From: Wolfiporia cocos
Taxonomy: Eukaryota > Basidiomycota > Agaricomycetes > Polyporales > Phaeolaceae
DNA: 64,000 nucleotides
NCBI GenBank assembly: GCA_029448655.1
Contig: JACCLO010000014.1
Coordinates: 2,046,001 to 2,110,000 of the forward strand
Direction: 5' to 3'
Shown here: positions 1 through 11,664 of the stretch, one piece after another
Layout of the letters: each line of letters begins with the position of its first letter
Numbering within the stretch: position 1 is the stretch's first letter
The notes under the pieces: model-generated
Database searches by the model: none
What the model was told of the DNA's origin: nothing
Seen by the model: only the letters and a program-made list of their open reading frames with translations
Position numbers and translations under genes: made by a program

Positions 1-657
1 TAAAGGCTAGCTCTTGTCACTGTCGATGTGCTCAAACTTCTCTCTCCTCAATCTGTTGCTCTCTCGTCGCTCGAATACCTAGGCGCAGTCTGTCACCTGC
101 ACGTATCCAAGTTGATGCGTCCGCCACTCTCTCCCTGGTCTCTCGTTCTCCTTCGCCTCTTGGCACCATGCATTGTGGTCTTTACCTGTGACCCTGCATG
201 CTCGCTGCACACAGAGTACGTCTTTCTTTTCTCCCTCTGCATACCTTACTAAACCCTACTGCCATAACCTTATGGGAATGCTTGCCATGACAGGCACAAA
301 ACGCTGGACAGCACCTGCTGCTCCATTCCCTTGGTACTCATTGCCCTCACTCCCGGATATCTGGTGCGTTGACTCATACTCTCCCCCTCCTTGTGAACAT
401 ATATGCGCTTTTCTGCTCAGCAACATCAATTCTTAAATGTGCCATAAGCCCCCCATGATTGTCGTAACCAGTCATGACTTCCTTGACAGATGTCATGCGT
501 ACCGCCTACTTATCTCCCGCCTTATGGTCTGATTCCTCCTGCAGTACACCCATCTTCGGGTCTCCTCCACCTTTTGTTCGTGGCACATGTCGTGACTGTG
601 CTCATGTGTGTCCTTCCCTTCCTGCTTGTAGTAATTCATGGCTGACATGCGAGGGAC
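1..657. other. No gene recognised
   Basis: Only short open frames are present on either strand and none gives a recognisable protein. The stretch is pyrimidine-rich on the + strand with many CTCTC/CTTCC tracts. It ends at the left arm of a foldback element. I see nothing else in it. Confidence 0.5.
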
Positions 658-777
658 TTCAGTCAATTATCTTAATCTGCCAACTGCCCTTCGCTTAAGA
701 AATCGCAGTTGCGAGCTAGGTTTGCACGCAGATTAATCTGCTAACTGCGGCAGATTAATCTACTGTGACAATAAAAT

Positions 778-866
778 GGTACATCCCGGATTCGAACCAA
801 GGACCTTAGCACAGATGAGAATAACAGCATCGCAGCATACATTAGCCAACTGAGCTACGGTGTAAC
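778..866 (-). pseudogene. tRNA-like sequence, left arm
   Basis: Read on the minus strand, this 89-base sequence has an A-box-like TAGCTCAGTTGG and a B-box GGTTCGAATCC, spaced as in a tRNA. The T arm can pair (CTTGG with CCGGG, allowing G-U). The acceptor arms (GTTACAC and ATGTACC) pair with mismatches at positions 2 and 7, and the anticodon arm is irregular; a GTT in the loop would suggest an Asn origin. I read it as a tRNA-derived pol III promoter sequence inside the repeat rather than a working tRNA. Confidence 0.5.
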
Positions 867-1151
867 TGGTGTTGCCCCCTTTTTAAGCAATATATAGAGT
901 ATTTTGTAAACTTCATTTCCGCAGTTTAACATCTTCCATAACACAAATACAAATGAATCTGCCTCTAAAGACCTGTGATTCCAGTGTATTCAGCTTTCCC
1001 ATGGTGAGTTGCTCCAGGTCAAGCATGGTAAATCAAGCTACCACTATCATTGATTTCTGTATGCTTGTTGGAGCAGTTAGTTGCCTTGATGATTTGCGAA
1101 AATTGTGTGTAAAATTTGCGTTATATATATTTTAATTGGTCAATGGTACCT

Positions 1152-1240
1152 GTTGCCACAATGGCTCAGTCGGCTAATTACACTGCAATGCTGTTATTCT
1201 CATCTGCACTAAGGTCCTTGGTTCGAATCTGGGATGTACC
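1152..1240 (+). pseudogene. tRNA-like sequence, right arm
   Basis: This is the inverted partner of the copy at 778-866 and has the same 89-base length. It has an A-box-like TGGCTCAGTCGG and the B-box GGTTCGAATC, and ends GGGATGTACC. The 5' acceptor strand (GTTGCCA) pairs less well with the 3' strand than in the other copy, so it is more decayed. Confidence 0.45.
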
Positions 1241-1360
1241 ATTTTATTGTCACAGTAGATTAATCTGCCGCAGTTAGCAGATTAATCTGCATGCAAACCT
1301 AGCTCGCAACTGCGATTTCTTAAGCGAAGGGCAGTTGGCAGATTAAGATAATTGACTGAA

Positions 1361-1695
1361 ACTCTACGACATGCTGCGTACGGTGATAGTGAACGCTGCG
1401 CATAGGACATGCTCGCAGTAGTGGCAGCACATGGCATCCACACCATGCCCGTGGTGTACGTTCACGTTGATACTAAGAGGTTGCCGCCGTGCGCGCTGCG
1501 GGTGGGAGCGGAGGTCAGAGACTACTGCTCTGTGGTGGATCTTTCGTTGTCCCTTCTGTCAGTAGCCAGCTCTACTAACATGAATAAAACTTTTATTGGC
1601 ACTGCACTGTGTGTATTATGTAATATATTTTAAGAGCTGCATTTTTGGAACCGGTACCCTAGAGCGGTGCTCCTGCCATGCCGCTGCCAAGGGGA
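1361..1695. other. No gene recognised
   Basis: Intervening sequence between the foldback element and the solo LTR. It has a single 74-codon open frame (1409-1633) with no recognisable product. I see no other feature. Confidence 0.4.
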
Positions 1696-1700
1696 CCACT

Positions 1701-2396
1701 TGTCAGACCGAGCCCAGACACAAGAGGACTGAGTAGGATGTTACTTGATTAAAACCAAGCTGAGGATCAGACTTGGTGGGTTTCTACTATATATACATGA
1801 GTCTGTGTGTTTCCCTATGTGTCTCGCATACCTGTAATGGTTTAGCGGTGTCTGGGTAGTGAACTAAGGCTAATAGACTTCGTTAGACCTTTGTCAAGGG
1901 TTTCTGGGATTTGTGGCGGATGTAATATGACTGGGATCTGCGATGTGTGGTAACCATGTGTGTTCTACTGATCCCTGAATTGTGATTGAGTTAGAATTAT
2001 ATGAATGCTTCCTGGAATGTATAGGTGGTTCTGATATTCTCAGGAATGCTTCTGTGAAGTGTAAATTAATGAAAGAAGCGAAATTAGTTCTTGTGTGGCT
2101 TTTGACTAAATATATCTCTGGAAGATCAGGAACTTGTTAAACCTTATGTTTGAATGTCGCCTTGTGGTATCCTTGTGGTACTGGGATTATTAGGATGTTT
2201 CCTAGGGCTTCTGTTATGTTGTGATAGTGGTATGGAGTTCGTCTTCTTGGGGCTTCTGTTATAAATGAATTTATCGGTGCTATTGCTTTATGGATTTTAT
2301 TGGAGGGTTCAGATATAACTGAGTTATTGTTGGATTGAACCGTTTAGAATGTGGATTGGTTTGGAATTTATTATGATTGGTTCTTAAATCCTGACA
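1701..2396. mobile_element. Solo LTR of an LTR retrotransposon
   Basis: The 696-base element begins TGTCAG and ends CTGACA, the TG...CA inverted ends typical of LTRs. It is flanked by a perfect 5-bp direct duplication, CCACT at 1696-1700 and again at 2397-2401. A TATA-like tract (ctatatatac) lies near 1787. No gag or pol frame and no second LTR is nearby, so it looks like the product of recombination between the two LTRs of a full element. The retrotransposon family cannot be told from the LTR alone. Confidence 0.85.
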
Positions 2397-2409
2397 CCAC
2401 TATTGTGCG

Positions 2410-2515
2410 GTCCTCGCAGTAGCGAAGGCCCTCAGGTGAGGTCCTCGCAATAGCATGGGCCTCAGGTGAGGTCCTTGCAGGAACCCGTCCCCTGGGCGCT
2501 TGCTATTGCGAGGAC
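2410..2515. repeat. Short tandem repeat with 15-bp hairpin
   Basis: Two and a part copies of a 30-31 base unit beginning GTCCTCGCA and ending CCTCAGGTGAG start at 2410, 2441 and 2471. The start of the second copy, GTCCTCGCAATAGCA (2441-2455), is repeated as an exact reverse complement at 2501-2515, giving a 15-bp stem around a 45-base loop. It lies just outside the solo LTR. Confidence 0.7.
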
Positions 2516-5500
2516 CTGCTACTATAAGGGGGTTATATATGAGTATACCGGTCCGGCTACAGTTACAGGACCTGCTTGGTATATCTACGTAGATACTAGT
2601 AGATCTACGGTCTCACACTTTGCTGATGAACAAGGTGATTCCGAACATTATGACTTGAGTTTTAGTCCATGGTCAAGCGACGCTTCGTGGCTAAACATTG
2701 AGCGTTAACTCATTGTAATTGCTTCAGCCAACCATTGAACAGATTACTATGAGGGGAAGTGACGAGCTCAGGCAAGCTGTCCGCTTTCGATATGCTGATA
2801 GCTGTAAATTGCTGACCGAACGTATCATCCTATGGGAGATGGTCTGCCCTCCTTTCTTGACAACTGCCATACTGCACTCTGGAAGGCTAGATGTGCTCCC
2901 ACACATCCAACCTGTATTTCTCCAAGATCTAAACTGAGTGCCTCAGCGCATTCCATCCGAGTCAGTTGATGCTAATCTCCGAATGTGTAGCAGGTTACCT
3001 CAGCGAATCAGCAGAATGTTAGAGGACCTACTCGCGCTGCGTTCAAAGCAATGGGCTTGTCCATTTCGAGCAGCTGCAACTCATTTGTGCAGAGCGTAGA
3101 GCTGTATTTCAGCCTCAAACGTACGGAAGTGGCCGATCGACAAGTGGTAAGTATTAGACAGTACAGTCCAGATACTGCCGACATGATGGATCATATTGCG
3201 AGACAACATAAATTTACCTATCCTACATTTGCATCCTGTGCGTCCGGCGCGGTCATGCATTGATCAGGATCACTTAGATGATCGGACACAATGTGCTCAA
3301 CCAACTTGCTTTTGAGGACGCGAGCACAGCATGTCCCATGATCCCATTGACAAATAATTGTAGCCCCACTATCCTATCAGACGTGTGGAATTCAGGACAA
3401 CGCGAGCGCTTCGTATGAGCTCCTTCGTGAGTGTTTGTGGGCCACACCTTGTCGACCCTGCGGAGTGCTAACTGGAGTTATATGATGAAAGTTGTCACAC
3501 GTATGACAGTTCATACCATCTGATTCAATCCCATCCACTTCGGAGCACTTCCCACAAGCGCTTCGTGGCTCACACTCTTGATAAATCTCAGAAATTTCTG
3601 TATGGAAGCCTTCAGAGCACTGATCACAATGACATGGCTCTGAAGTCCACCAATCATTGGACGCGTCGTGCTACATTATGCCATCCATAAAGAACTCGCA
3701 TCAACTCCCAATCGAACTAGAGGAACATACCGTTAGTGACATCTGCCAGACAGAGTGGGGATGCAGCCGTTGTCTTAAATTGACTAGTGGTCAGCATTTA
3801 TATGCAGTAGAATTTCAAGCGAGCACACGTACAGGCGATGTTCAACCAACGAGACCGGTTGCCACTCCATCAATGATTCCTGAAGGCTGACTTGGTTGTT
3901 CGCGACGGATGGGTGCTCTAGAGCTCTGAACACTGATTGTGGCACAGATTGGTATCCGAGCGAATTGCATTCATTGATAGAATACCCGGCTGCGACATAG
4001 GGCCACTGTTGATTCTGGTCAATTTGTTTAGTTTTAGGGCTTCTATGCTCAGGTCATACTGACCGGATATGTCAGGTATCCCACGTATGTCCAAGAGTCG
4101 CGATTATTCAGGTCGCTGTGCGCGTCGTTATAAAGATCACGGCGAGATCTCTGGATGAACTGCTCACGATTTGCAGATGTACGCCACGACATTGACTTTC
4201 AGAAGGGCCATCATCACCGCAGGATCGAGCCTGTGTTGAACATGTTGAATCAGCGGTTCTGCATGTCCTCTTCACATACTCGCCTTTGGTCATCGTTCGA
4301 GCAGGCTGGACTGTATGGTGTTGAGTACATTGAGAACGAGCTGTAGGGAACAAACATCGACAAAGTACTGGGGTGAGCGCGAGTTGTATGCTTTGTGAGT
4401 GGGGATAACTACACATTCTCTCCTCAAAGATTATATATCAGGCCGAGCGTGTCAATGGCTGAGGAATGCAGGGTAGATCATCGCCACACTGATGCCAGAT
4501 AACGAGTGGTGAGTGGATACGGCTGTGATCGGTATGTGACCATCATGGATGCATGGAGAACTCCTAGCGAGAGCAGGAGGTGCAAGGCTTGCGATCGATT
4601 TGCTATAGTACATCTCCGATCTAAGGGGCTACTCTGTCCGCGCCGTTAGCGCGATGGTGGAATGTGGTTCCGTCAATTAGTCACGCCGGTCCTCATGGAA
4701 AGCGTGAACAGCAAGAACCGAGTTGGCGGGACGGCTCAGCGTTCGGTCCGTGGGAATTTCCGTAAGGCTGCTGCGGACAGCTATTGTCCGTTTATAGAGC
4801 ATTCCTCCAACTATCAGCTTGTTACAATGTCCCGGCGTGTTCCTTCGTCGCGCCAGGGAGAACGACAGTACCTCTTGCGTCTGGATAGCCCTAACAGCTG
4901 AGTGCGGGTCAGCTTATACACGGAACTCGCCGGTGGAAAAAGATCCGATGCGCGGGTCTAACAGTGGAATAAGGTTCAATGGTGTGGAAATAATATATAT
5001 AAAATCACATAACTACAGTAAGAGGCCGGTGGAATAGTGTTTGTTGGCTGGCGAGTGGAGACGCCAAGCAAGCGCTCGCGTCCAAAAGTCTGGCGCCGAT
5101 TAGTTTATAGATATACTGCCGTCCGCCGTTGCTCTCCTTGCGTTTCACGCAATCCTTGATTACCGAACACCACCACAGAGTCCACTGAAGCGTGAATGTA
5201 TGCAGGTGGTCACGACCAGGTCGCAGCTACGGTAGGTTACTTGCATGGCATCGAGAGTATTCATTAATTCTTCCGTCGCTAGATTGCTGCCCGCTTTATC
5301 ACAGTTACCGCGCGCTGCCGGCCATAGTGAACGCGCCTATAAGTACGCCGAATGACGGATGTAAGTATATATCCCCTTGATCTGCGCACATCGCTAGGTG
5401 TCGCAAGGCAGAGCATTGATTGGCAGCGCATGAAGTGCGAAGATCAGCTGTTGGCAATGCAACTGCAATTGCACATGAGTAGCTGAGAAATAGGCTTGGG

Positions 5501-5589
5501 CATGCAGTTCGAGGAGAAACGACGATACAGCGGACCGAGTCTTTATCTTCAGCCAGGTCAAGAGACAGTCGCTCATCAAACTTGCGAGC
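2516..5589. other. No gene recognised
   Basis: About 3 kb with many stops in all frames. The longest open frame (4108-4416, minus, 102 codons) has no recognisable motif and no consistent exon context. I see no further repeat or RNA gene here. Confidence 0.5.
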
Positions 5590-8500
5590 TTACTCCAGGC
5601 CAGCGTATCGTACATCTGCATGGGTCTCGAGCCACGTCATCCAGCTTTTGAGAAACTTTCCACCATGCTTCAGCGTTGACGAATCACCAACAACGCACTA
5701 GAGACTGTGATCAGAGCTCATCATATAATACACAGAAGCCAAGCATACCAGATGCATCTTTGCACGGGTCATTGCGACTATGAATCAATCAGTCTTGCAC
5801 CTCTGCCATGATCGTCGCAATCTGGCCTACCGTTTAGCCGTCGCTTGTCTTTCAGAAACCCAACCTCTCGCTATCATAATAGTAAGGCTCAGTGTTGCGG
5901 AGACTTCTTTCCAAGTGACTCACTTTGTCATTACTCCGTACCAGACTTATCACTATGACTTCCTTTTCGCGACCCTGCATGCCATCGACAGACCCGATCT
6001 CCAGATCAAGACCATATACGGGCCGCAGGAGGGACGACAAGAGCGTCACCTGTGCTTGGTATCTGATTGCTCGCAATCTGTGAGCTGTCGTAATGTCATC
6101 CCTTGCTCCTTCCACTCACGGCGTGACAATCGCAATTTGCGACGCAAGTATACCAGCGCTAGCCTGATCGACAGTAAGCAACGTCCGATAGGACCTGTGT
6201 CATTAACTCACTAGCTGATCCACGTAGTTCTTCACGACAGTCGCCTCATTTTCGTTGCATCGACTACCTTCATCCCCATCACCTTCGGTCCTCTCGTGAT
6301 ACTCGCACCCAGCAGTGTCAAAGAATGCTACCGGGGTAGTCAAAACCTCCTTCTCTTCGTCCTCGTTGGAGGCCTTCGCATTAGGCAGATCGCGCAGAAG
6401 GTGAGCTGCGACAGATGGATGCGACATGAGCTTGTTCTGATACATTGCCTTCGACGGGAACGCTGCGATCTCCGCATGCATGCTGACGGCGATATGTCAG
6501 GTATGTGTGGGCAGATAGAGAATATAACCGACCGGTATTGTACATTGAGCATGCGCTTGATCCCCGGCCCGTACATCTTTTCAAGCCTATCAAAAAGTGT
6601 CGTTTCCAGAGACCGAGGAGGGCGAAGGCCCTGCTTCTTGCGCATGTCTCGCTTTGGCTTTCCCTTTTCTGTCGAGCGTGTCTTGAAGGGTTGAGGTGAT
6701 TCGCCTTTGCCAATCTCGGTTCTCTCGTCCTCGCCCGACTCCGCATTACTATCACTACCATCCGAATCGTCAGAATCCGATGATGACGGTGGGCCTGGTT
6801 CTTCGTCTACGTTTGCTGCCACGTCTGGTGGTGGCGCTGCTGTCGCTTTCTCGCGCTTCGACTGACGTGCGATCGGTGGTTTCTGTCCCGTTTTGGCTTT
6901 AGACGGCGCGTTTTTCAGCTTGGCATCGCTACGTTTCTTTTTCCTGACGTCTACCGAGAGGATTGTAGGTGGAAGCTGCATAGGATCGCCGGCTAAAATC
7001 AACTTCTTTGCTTTGAATATTGGAATCCAGCAGACCTGTGTCACTATGTGTTTGTATCTAGTATAATGACACAAAGATTGGGAGACACACCGCTTCCATC
7101 GCTTGTGTGGCTTCATCAATGATCACCGCATCGAACTGGTGGTTCCTCAGTTGCCTCCCTCCGGAGGAATAACATGTAGCAAGCACGACCTATTGATCCA
7201 ATCAGTGATCGAAGTAGCGACATCAATGAAGAGACGCGAACTTGAGATTCGCCAAGAACGATCTCAACCACTCCTCCCTCTCGCTGGCGATACCTGATTT
7301 ACGAAGATCAGTATCATGTATAAAAAGATCTGGAACAATCTCACTCCTTCCTTAACGCCCTAACTTCCTCCCACATTTTCTTGCGATCCGCACCGCGGAG
7401 TGACTTTCCCTTAGCGCCCTTGCCTTTGCCGGACAGAAGGTCAAGCGCAGCCTCCAGCTCGTTCTTCACGTCCTTTGCCAACAATGCCTGAGTGAACAAT
7501 TCGTTAGATTTCAACATCATCCGCAACTAGGAGAAGTTACCTGATCGCTGCGGCTTGCTTTGGCCTCCAAGGTCGAGTCAAGGACGCCTTCGTGGGCCAT
7601 GACGCGTGCAGGGTGGCCCACACGCGTTACCTTCAGCTTCTCGCCACTTGCAGGCGGAGGCAGCGCCAGAAGGCGCTCCAGGATGTTGTCCACCGACAGG
7701 TTGGACGCTCCGCATATTAGCAGGCGGAGCGGTTTGGGGTTGGATGGCGTCACGGTGGATAGCTGGCGGATGATCTCTATGAGAGTATGAGTTTTTCCGG
7801 TCCCTAGATTATGAGGGGATTGAATCAACGTGCATTTTGTCCCAGTAGTCCGCTGCTCACCTGGAGGTCCGTGTATGCAGGCCACCTCCGGGGACTCAAG
7901 GGCAAACTTGACTGCCTCTCGCTGACTTGGATTGAGACTCCCATCGAAAAATGTGAGTCCCTCCACAGGCACACGCGCCGAAGGCGCAGCCATGCCGATG
8001 AGGACACGTATTAGAGGCGTCAATGTTGGGATGTTCTTATCATTCTGCTTCAAATTTTAGTTTATCACGAAGGGACAGCGATGAACGGCAGTGACTTACG
8101 GATGTGACAGAGTTAGGAAGGACTACTTTCTCAAGCAGGTCGAGAGTCTTGTCCATCCTGAGATACCAATTGTGGTCTAGCTAGCTATGCTCAGTACTAA
8201 TCCTCCTTACCTGTCGTATGTCATGCTATTAGCGAGCTTTACCAGTCGGCAACGCTCCGGAAGATCCAACTCGTCGCTGCTTGCCTCTTTGGCGTCAATT
8301 GCAATGACGATACGAACGTCAGAAACCTATCATCAACGTATTTAGAATGTAAGCAGAGCACGTCAAAGGTCACGTATGAAGTTGATCATATAACATATAT
8401 CAGAGCATCATGTCGTTGGAGTGCCATGACATAGTCCCCAGGATGTGTGAAATGAGATGCATGCCTTGTATACAACACCTTCTGCAGATATGCTCTGAGT

Positions 8501-8976
8501 TATACCAGTTGCCTCAGCTTTCTTCGACTTCGCAGTGGCCTTCTTGCGAGCCGGACCTTCAGAGACATTCTCCTCGATCCGCGCCAAATCCCCCGGTCTA
8601 TCTAGACATGTAAGAAACAAGCATACCACCGGAGCAGCTTCAGGCGTACCGGAGTGTATGCGGTGGAAATATAGGCGTAGTATGGTATGCAGCCGGCCTT
8701 TCTAGCTCTACAAGACTGTCGTGAGCGATTCAAGACCTACTATGTAGTCAGTTCCCGCATGCCAATTGCATGCATTCTGTCTCACGTTTTTCCACCAAGG
8801 CCAATGTTCACGCTTACTATCCCAAGGCCACCGAGAGCGAGCCCTTTTTGCTCCAGCAGTTTGGGTCCGCAATTGGAGAGAAGTAGCGACGACCTCTCTA
8901 CTTCTGCCTCACGCTCTCTGTCCAAGAGGACCCGATGGCGAGCGATAAATGTTCGAAGTTCATTCTCGGACGCCAT
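5590..8976 (-). CDS. HCS1: DNA helicase, Hcs1/IGHMBP2 (SMUBP-2) type, SF1 Upf1-like
   Basis: A multi-exon gene for an ATP-dependent 5'-3' helicase of the Upf1-like SF1 family; relatives act in DNA replication (yeast Hcs1) or on ribosomes (IGHMBP2). The start is ATG at 8976 ([10 protein letters not shown]). The one-domain-containing N-terminal exons lie at about 8976-8100. Walker A is split by an intron: CIHGPPG near 7860, then [10 protein letters not shown] near 7800. Motif II/III region reads [14 protein letters not shown] near 7000. Downstream come [14 protein letters not shown] (6590), YQAQVTLL and [22 protein letters not shown] (6080-5930), and motif [12 protein letters not shown] / [10 protein letters not shown] / CVVGDSST across three small exons. 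It ends YAGLE and TAA at 5590. About 110 charged, low-complexity residues are inserted after motif III. No frame breaks seen. Confidence 0.88.
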
Positions 8977-9389
8977 CTTCTGTATGCTTCAATTAGCAAC
9001 GCCCAAGCAGCTGTCGCTATGTCAGAGACCGGTACGGCGCTAGGATGAGTAGCGATACGATTAGTCGTCAACGGGGTTGCGCGTAAAGTGATCGGTTTGC
9101 TCTGCTATCAAGCGCCCGCAGATCTATATCGAGATCAGCGAGTTAGACTGAGCGCCCATTAGCTGTATCGCGTTCAACGTTCAAGGTGAACCATGCTTCG
9201 GAATCGTGTCTTTTCGATGTATTTGCTTGTGCGTATGACGCGATGCGAATCTGACTGCGGGAGTCCTCAACGGAGCTGTCAAAATGATATGCCCTATCAG
9301 CCGCATGACTACTATCTGACGTTCCCACCTCGTATACGATAAAAGGAGAGGTTAGAAGTTATCTAGAACTGTGTTGATCTACCATCATT
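8977..9389. promoter_or_regulatory. Shared upstream region of divergent helicase and M20 dipeptidase genes
   Basis: These 413 bases separate the start codons of two divergently oriented genes, so they must hold both promoters unless there are distant elements. No TATA box or recognisable operator stands out. The assignment is from gene layout only. Confidence 0.4.
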
Positions 9390-11395
9390 ATGTGCGGGCA
9401 GGCTGACCTCTCTCTGGCGACCGCAAGTGCAGACCTGTGGCACCCAGGCGATTTATCCTCAGATGTGCATCGCACAGGCGAGGAAATATATAGACCAGAA
9501 GTTCTGTCAACGATCGAGAAATCTATCACTTCGCTAGATGCAGAGATACGCTCTCTGAGTCTAGACATTCACGGTATGTTTCAATATCGGCAACCACAAC
9601 CTCGCTCGCTGATTGACTTTGCATAAGCTCATCCGGAAGTTCGCTGGGAAGAACAGTGCGTTTTCATCTACAGATACTTGACGCGCTATTATAATTGACT
9701 ACAAACCAGCCGCACACACGATGTTCTTACCCAGTTCATGGAGCAGAAAGGCTGGGCGGTAGAAAGACACTACCTCCTTCAGACGGCATGGATGGCCAAA
9801 TTTACGCATGGCTCTGGAGGGCGCATCATTGGGGTGAACTCCGAGATGGACGCATTGCCTGGAATCGGGCACGCATGTGGCCACAATTTGATCGCGATCG
9901 CAGGGGTGGCAATTGCGCTCGCGATCCAGGCCGCGCTCACGACGCATGGTATTCCCGGGACGATAGTCCTACTAGGGACTCCAGGTAGGCACGTTTGTAC
10001 ATATCACAGTTAACCAAACTAATTGAGTGTATTAAATGTGTACTCTCCAAAGCCGAGGAGGGCGGCGGGGGCAAGGCTATCCTTCTTGAGAAAGGCGCCT
10101 ACACGGGAATGGACGCCTGCCTTATGTACGTGACTCTAATTCATGAGATGATGGAGCCTGACAGTATTCTCAGGTGCCATCCAGCACCGGGTCCTAAGCA
10201 TTCTGCAAGTCTCAGCAGCTGTCTTGCAAGACAAGTTCTAGAGGTTGAATTCCATGGACATACGTGAGTTTGCAACGGTGTCTGCCCTGTAATCTGTTTC
10301 GAAAACCTCAACAGCGCTCATGCGGCACTGGCTCCGTGGGAGGGTATTAACGCTGTTGATGCAGCGGTGGCAGCTTATAATAGTATATCGATGCTCCGCC
10401 AGCAATTCCATCCCAGTCATCGCGTTCATGGCATCTTCGTAGGCAAGGATTGGACTCCTAACGGTATGGGAATTACATGGCTCATGACGATTATACCTTT
10501 TGTTAATTCACGTACTAGTTATTCCGGACTACTCCAAGATGGTGTTAGTAATTCGCTTTACTGCTCCTAGATTTCTCCACTGACGAGTAACTAGATGGTA
10601 CGTGCGCGCGCCGACTCGTGCCGAGATGGAACAATCAGTGGCGCGCGTTATACCATGTTTTCAGTCAGTACCTCCAGTTCTCTCCCTGGGCGATGTGCTG
10701 ATATATTTTAAGCGGCGGTGCGATGGCCACAGGATGTCAGCACGAGGTTGTCTTTGGAAATGCAACGTATGATCTGCGACAGAACAAAGCTCTAGGTGCG
10801 TACATGCAACCAATATTACGCGATTTCCAACATCAGGTTTTACATGTAGGAGACGAATTCGCGGCTGTCTTCCGTAGCAGATATGGTCCGGTAAATTACG
10901 CATATGGAATTGGAAACGCGTCAACGGATTTCGTAGGTTACCTCTTCTCCGTACTAAGCAGGTTGACTCATTTAGTTTGAAGGGGAATGTTACATATGGT
11001 ATGTACGAGCAACTCGAAGTCCTAAACTGGCCCACATTTCGTATCAGCTCTTCCCGCTATTCACCCATCGTTCGGTAAGCTTTTCCTCAGCCTACATGAA
11101 TCGTCGTCGCACTTAACCTGACTACCATATCAGGTATCCCCACCGTTCCGAACGGCGGCAATCACACTATTGCCTTTACCGAGGCTGCTGGGAGCGAGGC
11201 TGCACACAAGGCGTGTCTGAACGTCACAAAAGCACTGGCAGCAACTGGCGTTCGTGTACTCGATGACGCCTCCTTCTACCAGAAAGTAAGTATTGGAATC
11301 ATGTATGGAGATCAGCATCTATCTCATACTACAAACAGGTCAAGGACACGTTTGAGCAAGACTGTCGGCTGCGCGGTTCGGGAAGGAGTGCTTGA
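9390..11395 (+). CDS. M20-family dipeptidase/amidohydrolase (PM20D2-like)
   Basis: Encodes a zinc-dependent M20 peptidase, closest in layout to PM20D2/beta-Ala-Lys dipeptidase and bacterial AbgB-type amidohydrolases; likely cytosolic, as no signal peptide is seen. Start is ATG at 9390 (MCGQADLSLA). Motifs in order: DIHAHPEVRWEE spliced across 9573/9627; MDALPGIGHACGHN (9847-9888), the metal-binding His/Asp block; the catalytic Glu pair in AEEGGGG (10052); EFHGHT then AAHAALAPWEG, the dimerisation-domain signature (10246-10340); SKMWYVRAP across an intron near 10597; and SFGIPTVPNGGNHT (11070-11166), the final metal ligand region. It ends RGSGRSA and TGA at 11393. About nine short introns, all in frame. 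It is divergent from the helicase gene. Substrate cannot be told. Confidence 0.85.
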
Positions 11396-11664
11396 GAGGA
11401 AACTCTCGCAACACCATTCATGTTAATCGTGCACCCCCGTGTTATTTCTGGACTCGTTGCATTATGTGCTTGGTAGGAACTCTATTTCGAAGGGTTTTAA
11501 CGCAGAATGCCGCAAGACCACGGAAATATTGACTACTCAGAGCTGCTCCATATTGTATTGTATAGCATGGGAGGAACTTGAACAGAGATCGACTGATTAA
11601 CAGCACATTTTGAGAGCTGTCTTCGTGAACATTTATCTCTTTACCTATGCTACTATTGCTGACA

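Larger units (their letters stand above)
658..1360. mobile_element. Foldback (long-TIR) element with tRNA-like arms
   Basis: Two arms of roughly 200 bases are near-perfect inverted copies. The outer left end TTCAGTCAATTATCTTAATC at 658 is matched by its reverse complement ending at 1360. Identity continues inward through an internal motif (GCAGATTAATCTGC type), the 'actgtgacaataaaatggtacatcc' region and an 89-base tRNA-like sequence in each arm, then stops. A central 285 bases or so is unique and has no coding capacity. No clear target duplication is visible (left flank gggac, right flank actct). It looks like a non-autonomous foldback/MITE element or a head-to-head pair of tRNA-derived SINEs. 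No transposase is present. Confidence 0.7.

Noticed and set aside
778..1240. Two functional tRNA genes
   Set aside because: Acceptor and anticodon arms pair poorly, both are 89 bases without a proper intron position, and both are embedded in the arms of a larger inverted repeat.
4108..4416. Minus-strand 102-codon open frame as a small gene
   Set aside because: No recognisable domain, no supporting exons and no hydrophobic or repeat pattern.
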